Source: Methylomarinum sp050304855
GTDB taxonomy: Bacteria; Pseudomonadota; Gammaproteobacteria; Methylococcales; Methylomonadaceae
Direction: 5' to 3'
Length of the DNA: 40,341 nt
Assembly (NCBI GenBank): GCA_050304855.1
Contig: JBNLEI010000311.1
Location: forward strand, 1 to 40,341
Below are positions 8,863 to 18,253 of the stretch, piece after piece. The number at the start of each line of letters is the position of its first letter. Position 1 is the first letter of the stretch. The notes under the pieces are model-generated. The model was given only the letters and a program-made list of their open reading frames with translations. It made no database searches and was not told where the DNA came from. The position numbers were made by a program, and so were the translations under genes.

Positions 8863-9804
8863 ATGAAGAAAATAGTTACCGGCGCGACCGGTCAAATCGG
8901 TTCGGAATTGGTTCCGGCTTTGGCGGAAATTTACGGTGCTGAAAATATTATTGCCGTTGGACATCGCCGGCAGCCCGATTCCTCAATGCCGATAGGGCAT
9001 TATTACAGTCTGGATATTCGGGATAAGTCCGCATTTCAGGCTATTTTCGCCGATCATCAAATCGACTGCATTTTTCATCTGGCGGCATTATTGTCGGCAG
9101 TCGCCGAAAGCGACCCGCAGCAGGCTTGGGACATCAACATGAACGGATTGCTGAACGTGTTGGAGACAGCCAGACAAAACCATTGTTCGGTATTTTTCCC
9201 CAGTTCGATCGGTGCTTTCGGTCCCGATACGCCCAAAAACGATACCCCGCAAGACACCATTCAGCATCCCAACACCATTTACGGGATTAGTAAAGTTTCA
9301 GGCGAATTGTTGTGCAATTATTATCAGCAGCATTTCGGCGTCGACGCGCGTGGGGTGCGTTTTCCAGGATTGATTTCCTATAAAACGGCTCCCGGTGGCG
9401 GCACGACCGATTATGCTGTGGAAATCTTCGAGGCTGCATTGCGCAAAGGGCATTATGATTGTTTCTTAAAGGCGAATACGCAACTGGATATGATGTACAT
9501 GCCAGATGCAATTTCCGCCATCATTCAGTTGATGCGGGCAGACCCGGCCTCTTTGATACATCACAACGCTTTCAATATCACCGCTATGAGCTTTACGCCG
9601 GCGCAACTGGCGGAGGAGATCAAAAAACACCTGCCTGATTTCACGATCGGTTACCGTATTGATCCGGTGAGGCAGGCTATTGCCGACTCCTGGCCTGCGC
9701 ATATGCAGGACGATGCCGCTCGTAATGAATGGAGATGGCAGCCGAGTTACGACATGCCGGCTATGGTAAGGGATATGCTGCAACACATGAGGCAAATGGT
9801 ATGA
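8863..9804 (+). CDS. tdh: L-threonine 3-dehydrogenase, short-chain (extended SDR) type
   Basis: NAD-dependent oxidation of L-threonine to 2-amino-3-oxobutyrate. The protein (313 residues from ATG 8863, with GGAG at 8852-8855) has the Rossmann motif VTGATGQIGSEL, SSIGAFGP carrying the catalytic serine, and YGISKVSGELL with the Tyr-x3-Lys pair. GLISYKTAPGGGTTDYAV and NTQLDMMYMPDA are typical of the UDP-galactose-epimerase-like threonine dehydrogenases rather than the zinc MDR type of E. coli. Its TGA overlaps the ATG of the next gene in an ATGA junction. That gene encodes the enzyme that uses its product, which strongly supports the assignment. A TTG six bases upstream is a less likely start. 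Confidence 0.9.
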   Translation: MKKIVTGATGQIGSELVPALAEIYGAENIIAVGHRRQPDSSMPIGHYYSLDIRDKSAFQAIFADHQIDCIFHLAALLSAVAESDPQQAWDINMNGLLNVLETARQNHCSVFFPSSIGAFGPDTPKNDTPQDTIQHPNTIYGISKVSGELLCNYYQQHFGVDARGVRFPGLISYKTAPGGGTTDYAVEIFEAALRKGHYDCFLKANTQLDMMYMPDAISAIIQLMRADPASLIHHNAFNITAMSFTPAQLAEEIKKHLPDFTIGYRIDPVRQAIADSWPAHMQDDAARNEWRWQPSYDMPAMVRDMLQHMRQMV

Positions 9805-11018
9805 GCGCGAAGAAATTAATACCGGTTTTGGACCGGCATTTTCAGGCTTTGAAGGAGCAGGGAACGGCCAAAGGTTTGGAAAAAATCATCACCGGCTTTT
9901 GCGAGCCCAAGGACGGTTACGGCCCCAGAGTGTTGCTGGAAAATTTCCCCGGTCGGGAATATTTGAGAATGAACGCTAATGCTTATCTCGGTCTGGGCAG
10001 GCATCCCCGCGTGATTGCAGCGGAAGAATCGGCGAGCCGAAAATACGGAGTCGGTCCGGGAGCGGTGCGGTTTATCAGCGGATGTTTCTCACCGCATGTC
10101 GAATTGGAACAAATGTTGGCGGCCTTTCACGGCCGGGAAGCGGGAATGCTATTCAGCTCCGCGTATGCAGCCATGATCGGCATTTTACCTGCGTTGATCG
10201 ATGAAAGTACCTTGGTTGTCAGCGACGAACTGAATCATAACTGCATCATCAACGCTATCCGTTTAGGTAAAGTTGGCGGCAAAGCGGTTTATCCGCATTT
10301 GAATCTGACCGAGCTGGAAAGGATTTTGGTTGAGCACGAAGGCCGATACAAGCGGGTTTGCGTGGTCAGCGACGGCGTGTTCAGCATGCGCGGCGATCAT
10401 GCACCGCTGCAGCAGATTGCCGAAATTTGCAATGCTCGTGAAGTCGGTTATGAACAGGGCATTTTTACCGTTATCGATGATTCACACGGTGTTGGCGCGC
10501 TCGGAGTCAACGGCCGCGGGACTGAGGAAGCGACCGGAGCTCAGGCCGACGTGCTGATCGCAACGTTGGGCAAGGCTTTTGGTGTTAACGGCGGTTACGT
10601 TGTGGCAAAACGGCAGATCGTCGATTATTTGCGGGAAACGGCGGTTTCTTATATTTATTCGAATCCGATAACGCCGGGAGAAGCGGCAGCCGCCGCCACA
10701 GCGGTTAAAATCGTTGACAGCGAAGAAGGAAAAGCCTTGTTGGCCCATTTGAAGGCATTGACCGCAAAACTTAGGGCCGGTATTGTGACTGCCGGATTCG
10801 AAACATTGCCCGGCGAGCATCCCGTCGTCCCGATTCTGGTACGCTACACTGCCAGAACCAGCGCCTTGACCCGGCATTTGTTCGATCACGACATTTTAGC
10901 GACCGGACTGAACTATCCTGTCGTCGCCAAAGGTGAGCAGGAAATCAGACTGCAAGTGTCAGCCGAGCATACGGACAAGGATATCGATTATTTGCTCTCG
11001 GTGTTGGGGACATTTTAA
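9801..11018 (+). CDS. kbl: 2-Amino-3-ketobutyrate CoA ligase (glycine C-acetyltransferase)-like enzyme
   Basis: PLP-dependent alpha-oxoamine synthase that would cleave 2-amino-3-oxobutyrate with CoA into glycine and acetyl-CoA. The 405-residue protein has YLGLGRHPRV, GVGPGAVRFISG, the aspartate region VIDDSHGVGALG, and the PLP lysine in ATLGKAFG (Lys258). The fold family also includes BioF, HemA and Spt. The ATGA overlap with the threonine dehydrogenase gene is the main argument for Kbl. Compared with typical Kbl it has an insertion around EICNAREVGYEQG and a less common GKAFGVNGGYV, so it may belong to a divergent subgroup. The start at 9801 is fixed by the overlap; an in-frame upstream start would run far into tdh. 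Confidence 0.85.
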   Translation: MSAKKLIPVLDRHFQALKEQGTAKGLEKIITGFCEPKDGYGPRVLLENFPGREYLRMNANAYLGLGRHPRVIAAEESASRKYGVGPGAVRFISGCFSPHVELEQMLAAFHGREAGMLFSSAYAAMIGILPALIDESTLVVSDELNHNCIINAIRLGKVGGKAVYPHLNLTELERILVEHEGRYKRVCVVSDGVFSMRGDHAPLQQIAEICNAREVGYEQGIFTVIDDSHGVGALGVNGRGTEEATGAQADVLIATLGKAFGVNGGYVVAKRQIVDYLRETAVSYIYSNPITPGEAAAAATAVKIVDSEEGKALLAHLKALTAKLRAGIVTAGFETLPGEHPVVPILVRYTARTSALTRHLFDHDILATGLNYPVVAKGEQEIRLQVSAEHTDKDIDYLLSVLGTF

Positions 11019-11494
11019 ATAATCTAATCACAGACTTCATCACAGGCTCATCAGGCTCCACCTGTTTCCGCCTCGTTTTCAACAATGTTAGCGGCAGATG
11101 GGGCTGTCGGATCATACGCAGAGGTATTCCCGTCATTTCTTAAAAATTTGAGAGAAAACGACCGGAATAAATTCAAAAAAACAGGCGGTTCTTTTCCACA
11201 GCCGGCAGTGAGCCCGCTTTCTATCCCGGCGTTTAGAATCTATTATCACCTACCTAAACCATCGTCTAAAACGATTAACGCTACGCTTTCATCGATAAAT
11301 ATCGATTTGTCATCTCATTGTCATACCCAAACGTTATATAGAATGCTTGACAGATGACGGAAATTTTCAAGGCTGGCCGATCTTTGATTCAGCTTGTGAT
11401 TTTTTCGCCTGTCTATGTTGTGACGAGAACACGTTTCGGTTTTAGTTGTTTTAACTTTTTTCAAGCCGAAGAAAAGCAATGGTTTCCACTTGTT
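11019..11494. other. Intergenic leader before glycogen phosphorylase
   Basis: No convincing gene. The glgP reading frame is open back to 11354, but the extra 47 residues do not look like phosphorylase and there is no ribosome-binding site for them. ATCGAT-AAAT-ATCGAT at 11291-11306 is a perfect two-arm repeat, both direct and inverted because ATCGAT is palindromic. TTGTCA occurs at 11307-11312 and 11318-11323, upstream of a TATATAGAAT stretch at 11335-11344, but spacings to it are not canonical. No terminator hairpin with a T-run was seen after kbl. Confidence 0.4.
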
Positions 11495-14005
11495 ATGCCG
11501 AATCAAAAATTTATCCTCAGCAAACCCAGCGAATCGATTATTAAATTGCCGGGAAAAGGTCTTAAAAAGAAAGATTTCGTCGAAAATTTTAAAGAATATT
11601 ATGTGAACCTGTTGGGCCGCGACGAGCAAAGTAAAAACATTCATTATGCTTACGAGGCTCTCGGCCTGACTATTCGCGACCGTCTGATGGAACGCTGGAA
11701 AGAAACGCATCGGACCTATAAACGGGCTAAGGCTAAAAGGACTTTTTATCTATCCATGGAATATCTGATGGGAAGATCTTTGAGTAACGCCATGCTCAAC
11801 TTGGGAATCACTGATTCCGCCACCCGCGCGATGTACGAATTAGGGATAGAGGTCGAAGAGCTAATCGGCAGCGAGATCGATGCCGGTTTAGGTAATGGCG
11901 GATTGGGGCGGCTTGCGGCTTGTTTTATGGACAGTTGTGCAACATTGCAGTTGCCGGTTATCGGTTACGGCCTCCGATACGAATACGGTATGTTTACCCA
12001 GGAAATCGTTAATGGCGAGCAGAAGGAAAAGCCCGATCACTGGTTGAGAATGCGTAATGTTTGGGAAATCAAGCGACTGGAATATGCACATCGGATTAAA
12101 TTCGAAGGACAAACCCGTGTGTATAAGGACGAAAGCGGAAACTTGAAATTCGTCTGGCAAGATACCCACGACGTATTGGCTGTACCTTATGACACGCCCA
12201 TTCCTGGATTTCGGAATAACACCGTCAATACGTTAAGGCTATGGAAAGCGGTGGCGACCGAAGAGTTCGATCTCGACGAGTTTAATTCAGGGGACTATGC
12301 CGACGCGGTTGGCGAAAAAATCAGCGCCGAAAACATCACCATGGTGCTTTATCCGAACGACTCCAATAAAAACGGCAAAGAGCTCAGATTGCGTCAACAG
12401 TATTTTTTAGCATCGGCCAGCTTGCAGGATGTTATTGCCCATTGGGTAGGATTGTACGGCGAAGATTTCAGCCGGTTTGCGGAAAAAAACTGTTTTCAGT
12501 TAAACGATACCCATCCCAGTATCGCAGTCGCCGAACTGATGCGCTTACTGATGGATGCTCACGGACTGCCTTGGGATCGGGCTTGGTCACTTACCCGTCG
12601 TAGCATGGCTTACACGAATCATACCTTGCTTCCGGAAGCGTTGGAAAAGTGGCCGGTAGTGATGTTACAAAGACTGTTGCCTCGTCCGATGGAGATTATT
12701 TTTGAAATCAATGCCCGGTTTTTGGCTGAAGTATCGGCGAAATGGCCCGGTGACATCGATAAATTGCGGGGGATGTCGATCATTGAAGAAGGCGGTGAGA
12801 AACAAGTTCGGATGGCTCATCTTGCTATCGTCGGCTCTTTTTCGGTAAATGGCGTTGCCGAATTGCATTCCAGATTGTTGCAACAACATTTGTTCGCCGA
12901 TTTCTATCGACTATGGCCCGATAAGTTCAACAATAAGACCAACGGAGTCACGCCCCGTCGGTGGCTGATGAATTGCAATCCGGCATTGTCCGATTTGATC
13001 ACGGAGACGATAGGGCCGGGATGGATAGAGGATTTATCCTTGTTGCAGCAACTGATGCCTTACGCCAACGACGAAAAGTTCAAGGAGCGCTGGAAGGCTG
13101 TCAAACAGGCGGCTAAACAGAGATTGGTCGATTACAAGAAACAGCTACACGATATCGACATCAATATCGATGCTATTTTTGACGTTCAGGTCAAACGCAT
13201 CCACGAATACAAACGGCAATTGCTAAAAATTTTGCATGTTATCCATTTGTACAACCGGATCAAACGTGGAGAGACGGAAAATTTCGTATCACGTTGCGTC
13301 CTGATTGCAGGCAAAGCTGCTCCAGGATACGAAATGGCTAAAAAAATTATCAGATTGGTCAACAACGTAGCCGACGTTATCAATGAAGATCTTAGCGTCA
13401 AAGGTTATCTGACCTTGGTTTTTTTACCTGATTACCGGGTTTCGGCAATGGAGGTTATTTGTCCCGGCGCCGATTTATCGGAGCAGATTTCGACTGCGGG
13501 AATGGAAGCGTCCGGCACCGGTAACATGAAGCTGATGATGAACGGTGCCATAACAATCGGCACATTGGACGGCGCTAATATCGAGATTTGTCGGGAAGTC
13601 GGCGACGAAAATTTTTTCCACTTCGGATTGACCGAAGACCAAGTGGCCGAACGGCGTGATCATTACGATCCGGTATCGATTATCGAACAGGATGAAGATT
13701 TGCAACAGGTTATGCAATTATTGGAATGCGGACATTTCAATCAACTGCAACCGGGTGTTTTCGATACGTTGATCGAATCGATCAAAAGCCCGTTCGATCC
13801 GTGGATGACCATTGCCGATTTTCGCAGTTACATAGATGCTCAGCAACGCGTTGAAGACGCTTATCGCGACTGTGATCGTTGGACCGTTATGAGTATCGCC
13901 AACGTGGCGTATTGCGGTAAATTTTCTTCGGATCGCACCATCCAAGAATACAACCGGGAAATCTGGCAGCTGACACCGTATCCGGTGGACTATAAAGAAG
14001 GATAA
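11495..14005 (+). CDS. glgP: Glycogen phosphorylase
   Basis: Phosphorolysis of the outer alpha-1,4 chains of glycogen to glucose 1-phosphate. The 836 residues from ATG 11495 match the family length (about 800-840). Motifs: YLSMEYLMGRSLSNAMLNLG, GLGNGGLGRLAACFMDS (phosphate and substrate loop), VKRIHEYKRQLL, and the PLP lysine in SGTGNMKLMMNGA (Lys679), followed by TIGTLDGANIEI. An upstream in-frame ATG at 11354 is possible but its product is unlike the family. No clear Shine-Dalgarno sequence precedes either start. It is separate from the glycogen branching/debranching group about 6 kb downstream; the small gene at 14223 follows it in the same direction. Confidence 0.95.
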   Translation: MPNQKFILSKPSESIIKLPGKGLKKKDFVENFKEYYVNLLGRDEQSKNIHYAYEALGLTIRDRLMERWKETHRTYKRAKAKRTFYLSMEYLMGRSLSNAMLNLGITDSATRAMYELGIEVEELIGSEIDAGLGNGGLGRLAACFMDSCATLQLPVIGYGLRYEYGMFTQEIVNGEQKEKPDHWLRMRNVWEIKRLEYAHRIKFEGQTRVYKDESGNLKFVWQDTHDVLAVPYDTPIPGFRNNTVNTLRLWKAVATEEFDLDEFNSGDYADAVGEKISAENITMVLYPNDSNKNGKELRLRQQYFLASASLQDVIAHWVGLYGEDFSRFAEKNCFQLNDTHPSIAVAELMRLLMDAHGLPWDRAWSLTRRSMAYTNHTLLPEALEKWPVVMLQRLLPRPMEIIFEINARFLAEVSAKWPGDIDKLRGMSIIEEGGEKQVRMAHLAIVGSFSVNGVAELHSRLLQQHLFADFYRLWPDKFNNKTNGVTPRRWLMNCNPALSDLITETIGPGWIEDLSLLQQLMPYANDEKFKERWKAVKQAAKQRLVDYKKQLHDIDINIDAIFDVQVKRIHEYKRQLLKILHVIHLYNRIKRGETENFVSRCVLIAGKAAPGYEMAKKIIRLVNNVADVINEDLSVKGYLTLVFLPDYRVSAMEVICPGADLSEQISTAGMEASGTGNMKLMMNGAITIGTLDGANIEICREVGDENFFHFGLTEDQVAERRDHYDPVSIIEQDEDLQQVMQLLECGHFNQLQPGVFDTLIESIKSPFDPWMTIADFRSYIDAQQRVEDAYRDCDRWTVMSIANVAYCGKFSSDRTIQEYNREIWQLTPYPVDYKEG

Positions 14006-14222
14006 ATTCTGCTTTTGGGTGGAGGGCAGTCCGGCAACCGATATTTTAGCGTTGATATATGACAACAGTGTGAAATATTGATGATTATTGTTTCTTATAT
14101 GCAAACAAATTGATTAAAAATGGTTCTATTGTTTTCTTTATGTTTCCAAACTATAGTTAACCTCGAATAAATTTTTATTTGGACTAAAACCTAAACTTTA
14201 ATTTTAAAAAGAGGATACTTCG

Positions 14223-14375
14223 ATGAGTGACTTAAAAAAAGATATCTTAGTGAGTGTGTTATTCATATTCGGCATTTTCGGATTTATGGCGGGAGAATTT
14301 ATCGTTTCGACCGTTATTTTTGCCACAGCCGCAATTTTAAGCAACGTGAGTTTTGATTTGAAAAGTAGTTTTTAA
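14223..14375 (+). CDS. Small membrane protein, 50 residues
   Basis: The ATG at 14223 has an AGAGG ribosome-binding site with 8 bases of spacing. The product starts MSDLKKDILVSVLF, then is nearly all hydrophobic (VSVLFIFGIFGFMAG and FIVSTVIFATAAILSNV), consistent with one bent or two short membrane segments, and ends in SFDLKSSF-stop. The upstream 217 bases are very AT-rich and would suit a separate promoter. I know no family for it. The good start signal, the hydrophobic profile and the lack of another gene on this stretch support it being real. Confidence 0.55.
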   Translation: MSDLKKDILVSVLFIFGIFGFMAGEFIVSTVIFATAAILSNVSFDLKSSF

Positions 14376-14476
14376 TTGTCTGCTATTACACTTTCGTATA
14401 CTGGTTAAGGGGGAAATAAGTTCGACCCGATCATGGGAGGAACTTAACGCTGCTTTCTCTTTCTATGCTTGCAGTA

Positions 14477-15229
14477 TCAGGCAAGGAAATCTTCCAGACC
14501 CATACGGCTGATGCCATATTGAGCCGCTTCTATTTTATCTTTTCTTGTGTTGTAACCCCAGTCGGCAAAAAATAGTTTAATGGATTGGAGTTTGTCATTC
14601 TGAACGATTTGTAATAACGCCGGCAGTCTGTCTTCGACAAAATGAATCGGCTGTCCCGGGTGATTGTGTTGCAATACCAGCAGAACTTCGGCTTTACTCA
14701 TGTTTCGGTCCAGCCCGAAAATGCGTTCTCCCGGCAATTCGATGCCGTTCGCCTTCAATATTTCCGCGACGAAACGCTCCTGCTTGGTGGTGACGATATA
14801 CCAATTGTTTCGAACGACCAGCCGGTTCAGTTTTTCCGCTACACCTGGGAACAAGGGATTCATCTGAATCCATTCGTCCGGTGAGTCGGCGATCCATTGA
14901 TCCCTAATACTGCCGAATACCTGTTTAAAATAGTTTTGATCCAGTTCGTATTGCTGCATAAGCTGTTGCTGCTTTTCCTGAAATTCTGTCAACAGGGATT
15001 CCGCGCTACTTCCTGTAAACAACAGCCGTATAGCGGCAATGGATTCGAAGCCGGTTTCAATCGCTGGCCGCACAAGCCGAAATTTATCGATCAAGTCGGA
15101 TTCGGGTAGCGTTGTCGGCATATCGTCCCAAATTCGGGTTGCGGCTTTCCAGCCGGCAATCCCTGTTTCGATAGCACTATCGCAGATGACGCCGTCAAAA
15201 TCCAAGGCGTAAATAATCGATTGATCCAT
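14477..15229 (-). CDS. HAD-superfamily hydrolase
   Basis: Cytosolic haloacid dehalogenase-fold phosphatase with unknown substrate. Motif I is ALDFDGVICDS near the N-terminus (nucleophile Asp10, acid Asp12), motif II is the threonine in WYIVTTKQE, and motif III/IV lies around MSKAEVLL and HFVEDRLPALLQ. A helical cap (about 20-115) sits between motifs I and II, as in subfamily I enzymes such as phosphoglycolate phosphatase. At 250 residues it is a normal length. AGGA lies just before the ATG. Its neighbours (glgP side and the signalling locus) give no clear clue to the substrate. Confidence 0.85.
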   Translation of the reverse strand: MDQSIIYALDFDGVICDSAIETGIAGWKAATRIWDDMPTTLPESDLIDKFRLVRPAIETGFESIAAIRLLFTGSSAESLLTEFQEKQQQLMQQYELDQNYFKQVFGSIRDQWIADSPDEWIQMNPLFPGVAEKLNRLVVRNNWYIVTTKQERFVAEILKANGIELPGERIFGLDRNMSKAEVLLVLQHNHPGQPIHFVEDRLPALLQIVQNDKLQSIKLFFADWGYNTRKDKIEAAQYGISRMGLEDFLA

Positions 15230-15329
15230 GGCTTCCTGATTAGAGTTGATTGAGCAGGTATGATAAATATTGGGTGTTAATTATAACATTGCGATCGAAT
15301 TGTTCCCCGGTGGATGTTGGAAAAGGTGA

Positions 15330-16583
15330 TCAGTTTAGCGGTATGGATATATCAAATAGCACCCCTTGACCCGGACGGCTGCTGCAATCGATGGTGCCGG
15401 CCAGTTTTTCACAAACCAGGTTGTAAACCACGTGCATGCCAAGACCCGAGCCGCCTTTTCCACGTTTGGTGGTGAAGAACGGGTCAAAGATTTTTTCTCG
15501 CTGTTCTTCCGTCATGCCTTTACCGTTATCCTGGTAAATCAAATGGTAATGATGGTCTTCGGTAAATACATTGATCGTTATGCTGCCGGCTTCCATATCT
15601 TCAAATCCGTGTGTCATACTGTTCATGATCAAGTTAGTCAGAATCTGCGAGAAAGCGCCGGGGTAGCTATTGACTTCGAGGTTGTCCGGGCAATGAAAGG
15701 TGATTTGATGGGCCGTTTTTTTTAAGGTCGGATAGAGGCTGAGCAATATGTCGTCTATATAGAGTTTGATATTGAATTTACGTCGTTCTTCACTGGATTG
15801 ATCGACCGCCACTTGCTTGAAACTGAGAATCAGCTCCGAGGCGCGTTGCAGATTGCTGTGAATAATACGCGAAGTCTGCTCGCATTCATTGAGGAATTCG
15901 GTCAGGTCGGATTTTTTCATCAGATTGTCGTTAAACAAACGTTTAAAATGGCGGGTGATGTCTTCCATGTGCGAAGCGCCGGTCACTCCGACTCCGATGG
16001 GAGTGTTGATCTCATGGGCGACACCGCTGACTAAACTGCCGAGCGCGGCCATTTTTTCGGCTTGCAACAAAGTTTTCTGGGCTGCTTTACGTTCTCTAAT
16101 CTCCTGGGAAAGCCGTTGGGTACGTTCCTTAATGTAATTGTTGAGTTGTGCTTTTTGCTTTCTCAGTTCGTGATGTTTATGGCGTAATGTTTCCAGTTCG
16201 GCGTTGAGCAACGTGAAGATATTGTCTTGCAGATGGGGTATGTTTAGACGCATCAGTAAGCACGGTTGATCATCGTCATGTTTTGAAAATATCAGCGACG
16301 TATGACAATGGCAGTCGATAGCGCGTTTTTCATGATCGAGTATTTTGACTAAGCCTGGAACGGCTTCGGTGCTTCCTGCGGCCGTTTGAAGATAGACGGA
16401 TAATGTTTCGTTTTTTGCGGCTAAAAAATCGGTAAAAGGCAAGCCTTTGGCCATGTGGTGCTTTCGCCCTGTGAGCTGTGCCATAGAAGGGTTAAACGCC
16501 AGAATGTCGCCTTGCAGAGTGAGTAAGCAAGCCGGCTCTGCCGAGGCGTGAGTTAGCTTTAGAAAGTATTCAACCAGTAACAT
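15330..16583 (-). CDS. PAS-domain sensor histidine kinase
   Basis: Soluble or membrane-associated sensor kinase without a visible transmembrane helix. An N-terminal PAS domain (about 5-115: LLTLQGDILAFNPSMAQLTGR) is followed by a coiled coil (about 120-178). The dimerisation/phosphoacceptor region has His190 in GVAHEINTPIG, and the HATPase domain has the N-box NLIMNSMTHGF, DNGKGM, FDPFFTTKR and GSGLGMHVVYN. The group is the HAMP-less, coiled-coil PAS kinase type that often pairs with separate response regulators. The ATG follows directly on the TAA of the upstream gene (TAAATG), so translation is probably coupled. The nearest response regulator is the divergent HD-GYP protein at 18254. Confidence 0.9.
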   Translation of the reverse strand: MLLVEYFLKLTHASAEPACLLTLQGDILAFNPSMAQLTGRKHHMAKGLPFTDFLAAKNETLSVYLQTAAGSTEAVPGLVKILDHEKRAIDCHCHTSLIFSKHDDDQPCLLMRLNIPHLQDNIFTLLNAELETLRHKHHELRKQKAQLNNYIKERTQRLSQEIRERKAAQKTLLQAEKMAALGSLVSGVAHEINTPIGVGVTGASHMEDITRHFKRLFNDNLMKKSDLTEFLNECEQTSRIIHSNLQRASELILSFKQVAVDQSSEERRKFNIKLYIDDILLSLYPTLKKTAHQITFHCPDNLEVNSYPGAFSQILTNLIMNSMTHGFEDMEAGSITINVFTEDHHYHLIYQDNGKGMTEEQREKIFDPFFTTKRGKGGSGLGMHVVYNLVCEKLAGTIDCSSRPGQGVLFDISIPLN

Positions 16584-17117
16584 TTAAGCATTCAGATTGA
16601 AATATTCCCGGCCTTCCATGTCCGTCGATTGGTCAGGGTCGAACTGGACGATGACTTCACATTCGGGGTCGCCTTTAGCGATGGTTTTCTCCAGGATGAC
16701 TTTGGCGTAACCTAAATTATTGGCGGTGATGGTGCCGAAGACATTGGAAGTCATCATGCACATGCATTGGCGGTCTTTCACCTTGTCTTCGAAAGGGCAC
16801 CGGCTGTTTTTGAGAACGACTTTTTTTTCATCCTGATCGACAACACGAAATTCACCGTGGATGCGGGATTTCAAATCCACCAGTACGTCAACAACCTGTT
16901 GCCTATCGAGTTTCTCTTGGTTAAGTTCGGATTTATAGCATTGGTTAATCCATTCGCCGATATGTTTCCCTACTAGGCTAATATATCCCTCGGATTCTTT
17001 TAAACCGACAACGTCTTGTAACATACCGGCTAATTCGCTGATTAAGGAGCGGCAGAACAAGTCCCGTTCCAATGGAATTTTGAGGTCGGCAATGCGTTGG
17101 GACTGTTTCTCATTCAT
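16584..17117 (-). CDS. Methanogen output domain (MetOD1)-like protein with cysteine cluster
   Basis: The 177 residues resemble the small domain called metanogen/methanogen output domain 1: a helical N-terminal half (1-85), then a beta-rich half containing SRCPFEDKVKDRQCMCMMTS and NNLGYAKVILEK, with a conserved cysteine set (Cys107, Cys118, Cys120, Cys153). The cysteines could bind a metal or act as a redox switch; this is inference. The identification comes from recalled motif similarity and is not checked by search. It has no DNA-binding or catalytic motif. Its stop codon touches the start of the PAS histidine kinase, so it probably feeds a signal into that kinase. It is divergent from the HDOD gene across about 210 bases. 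Confidence 0.7.
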   Translation of the reverse strand: MNEKQSQRIADLKIPLERDLFCRSLISELAGMLQDVVGLKESEGYISLVGKHIGEWINQCYKSELNQEKLDRQQVVDVLVDLKSRIHGEFRVVDQDEKKVVLKNSRCPFEDKVKDRQCMCMMTSNVFGTITANNLGYAKVILEKTIAKGDPECEVIVQFDPDQSTDMEGREYFNLNA

Positions 17118-17327
17118 GGGTTTGTCCGGTGATTTGTTTACGAGTTTTTAGTAAATTAAGCCTAGCACATTAAAAAAAACGTTAGAACGAAAAGGATACA
17201 CTATAATTTTAACCCGGTCTCCGACAGAACGACTCGGTCATCAAGTGCTCAGCGCGACTTAGGGCTTAGCTTGTCATCTTCCTTTTTGTCGGATAACCCG
17301 ATATTTTCGAGGACCAAAGGAAAGCAC

Positions 17328-18173
17328 ATGCCTCAGTATTTGTTTGATTTGGATAAAGTCATAGATAATGCAGGAAAACTATATACATTACCCGATATTT
17401 GTTTGAGACTCCGCGAGTTGATCGACGAAGGCGGAAGCGCTGCCGAAATTGCCCGACTGATCCAGACCGACACCGCTTTATCCGCCCGTTTGCTTCAACT
17501 GGCCAACAGCGCTTTATACGCTTTTCCGGCGAGGGTTGCATCGATTTCTCAGGCGATTACGTTGGTCGGGACCGAATCATTGTATCAATTGGCGTTAGCG
17601 ACATCGGCCGCAGCGGTATTCAAAGGAGCCGGGGGACGTTTCATCGAAATGAAACAATTTTGGCGCCATTCCATCTACTGTGCGTTGCTTACCGGCGCAA
17701 TATCCAAGCAACAGGTCGGGAAAGGGAAGGAAATGTTATTTGTGACCGGCCTGTTGCATAACATCGGACAGTTGCTGTTGCTTGAGCAATTGCCGGATGT
17801 GGCGGCCACCGCTTTAGTTACCGTGAACGATAGGCAGTATCCTTGGCATCGAGAATTGGAGGTTACCGGGTATAGTTGTGCCGAGCTGGGAGCCGCTTTG
17901 TTAAATATTTGGAATCTTCCTAAAAGTATTACCGAACCGATCAAATTTCAGCATCAGCCGGCAATGGCCGGGCATTATCTGATGCAGGCGGCAATTTTAC
18001 ATATTGCGCTTTGTATCGCAGGCTATTTTACGCGGGAGAAAACTGAAACAGACTATCTTGGCGCGATCCAGCGAGGTGTGGCGCAGCGGCTGAACTTCGA
18101 TGTGGAAGCAGTAACGCAGCGGAAAACGGAAATCGAGGCGCAGGCTAACGAAGTCATGAGAATTTTTGTATGA
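17328..18173 (+). CDS. HDOD-domain signalling protein
   Basis: HDOD domains are catalytically degenerate relatives of HD phosphohydrolases that act in signal relay, often with c-di-GMP or two-component proteins. From ATG 17328 (AAAGGAAA just before it) the protein has 281 residues. The HDOD core covers about 12-215: LQTDTALSARLLQLANSALY-like sequence, ISQAITLVGTESLYQLALAT, and GLLHNIGQLLLLEQLP, where the HD pair is replaced by HN. The ORF is open further upstream to a TTG at 17271, but that lacks a good ribosome-binding site. It lies 80 bases before the HD-GYP response regulator and probably forms an operon with it. Confidence 0.88.
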   Translation: MPQYLFDLDKVIDNAGKLYTLPDICLRLRELIDEGGSAAEIARLIQTDTALSARLLQLANSALYAFPARVASISQAITLVGTESLYQLALATSAAAVFKGAGGRFIEMKQFWRHSIYCALLTGAISKQQVGKGKEMLFVTGLLHNIGQLLLLEQLPDVAATALVTVNDRQYPWHRELEVTGYSCAELGAALLNIWNLPKSITEPIKFQHQPAMAGHYLMQAAILHIALCIAGYFTREKTETDYLGAIQRGVAQRLNFDVEAVTQRKTEIEAQANEVMRIFV

Positions 18174-18253
18174 AGGCTGAGTAAGCCCAATATGATTACT
18201 TTTATTATGGTTTTTTCAATGGCAACCGTCAGGATCTTTCAGGAGGCTAAAAT

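Noticed and set aside
11354..11494. N-terminal extension of glycogen phosphorylase
   Set aside because: The 47 extra residues do not resemble the family and lack a start signal; ATG 11495 gives a normal length.
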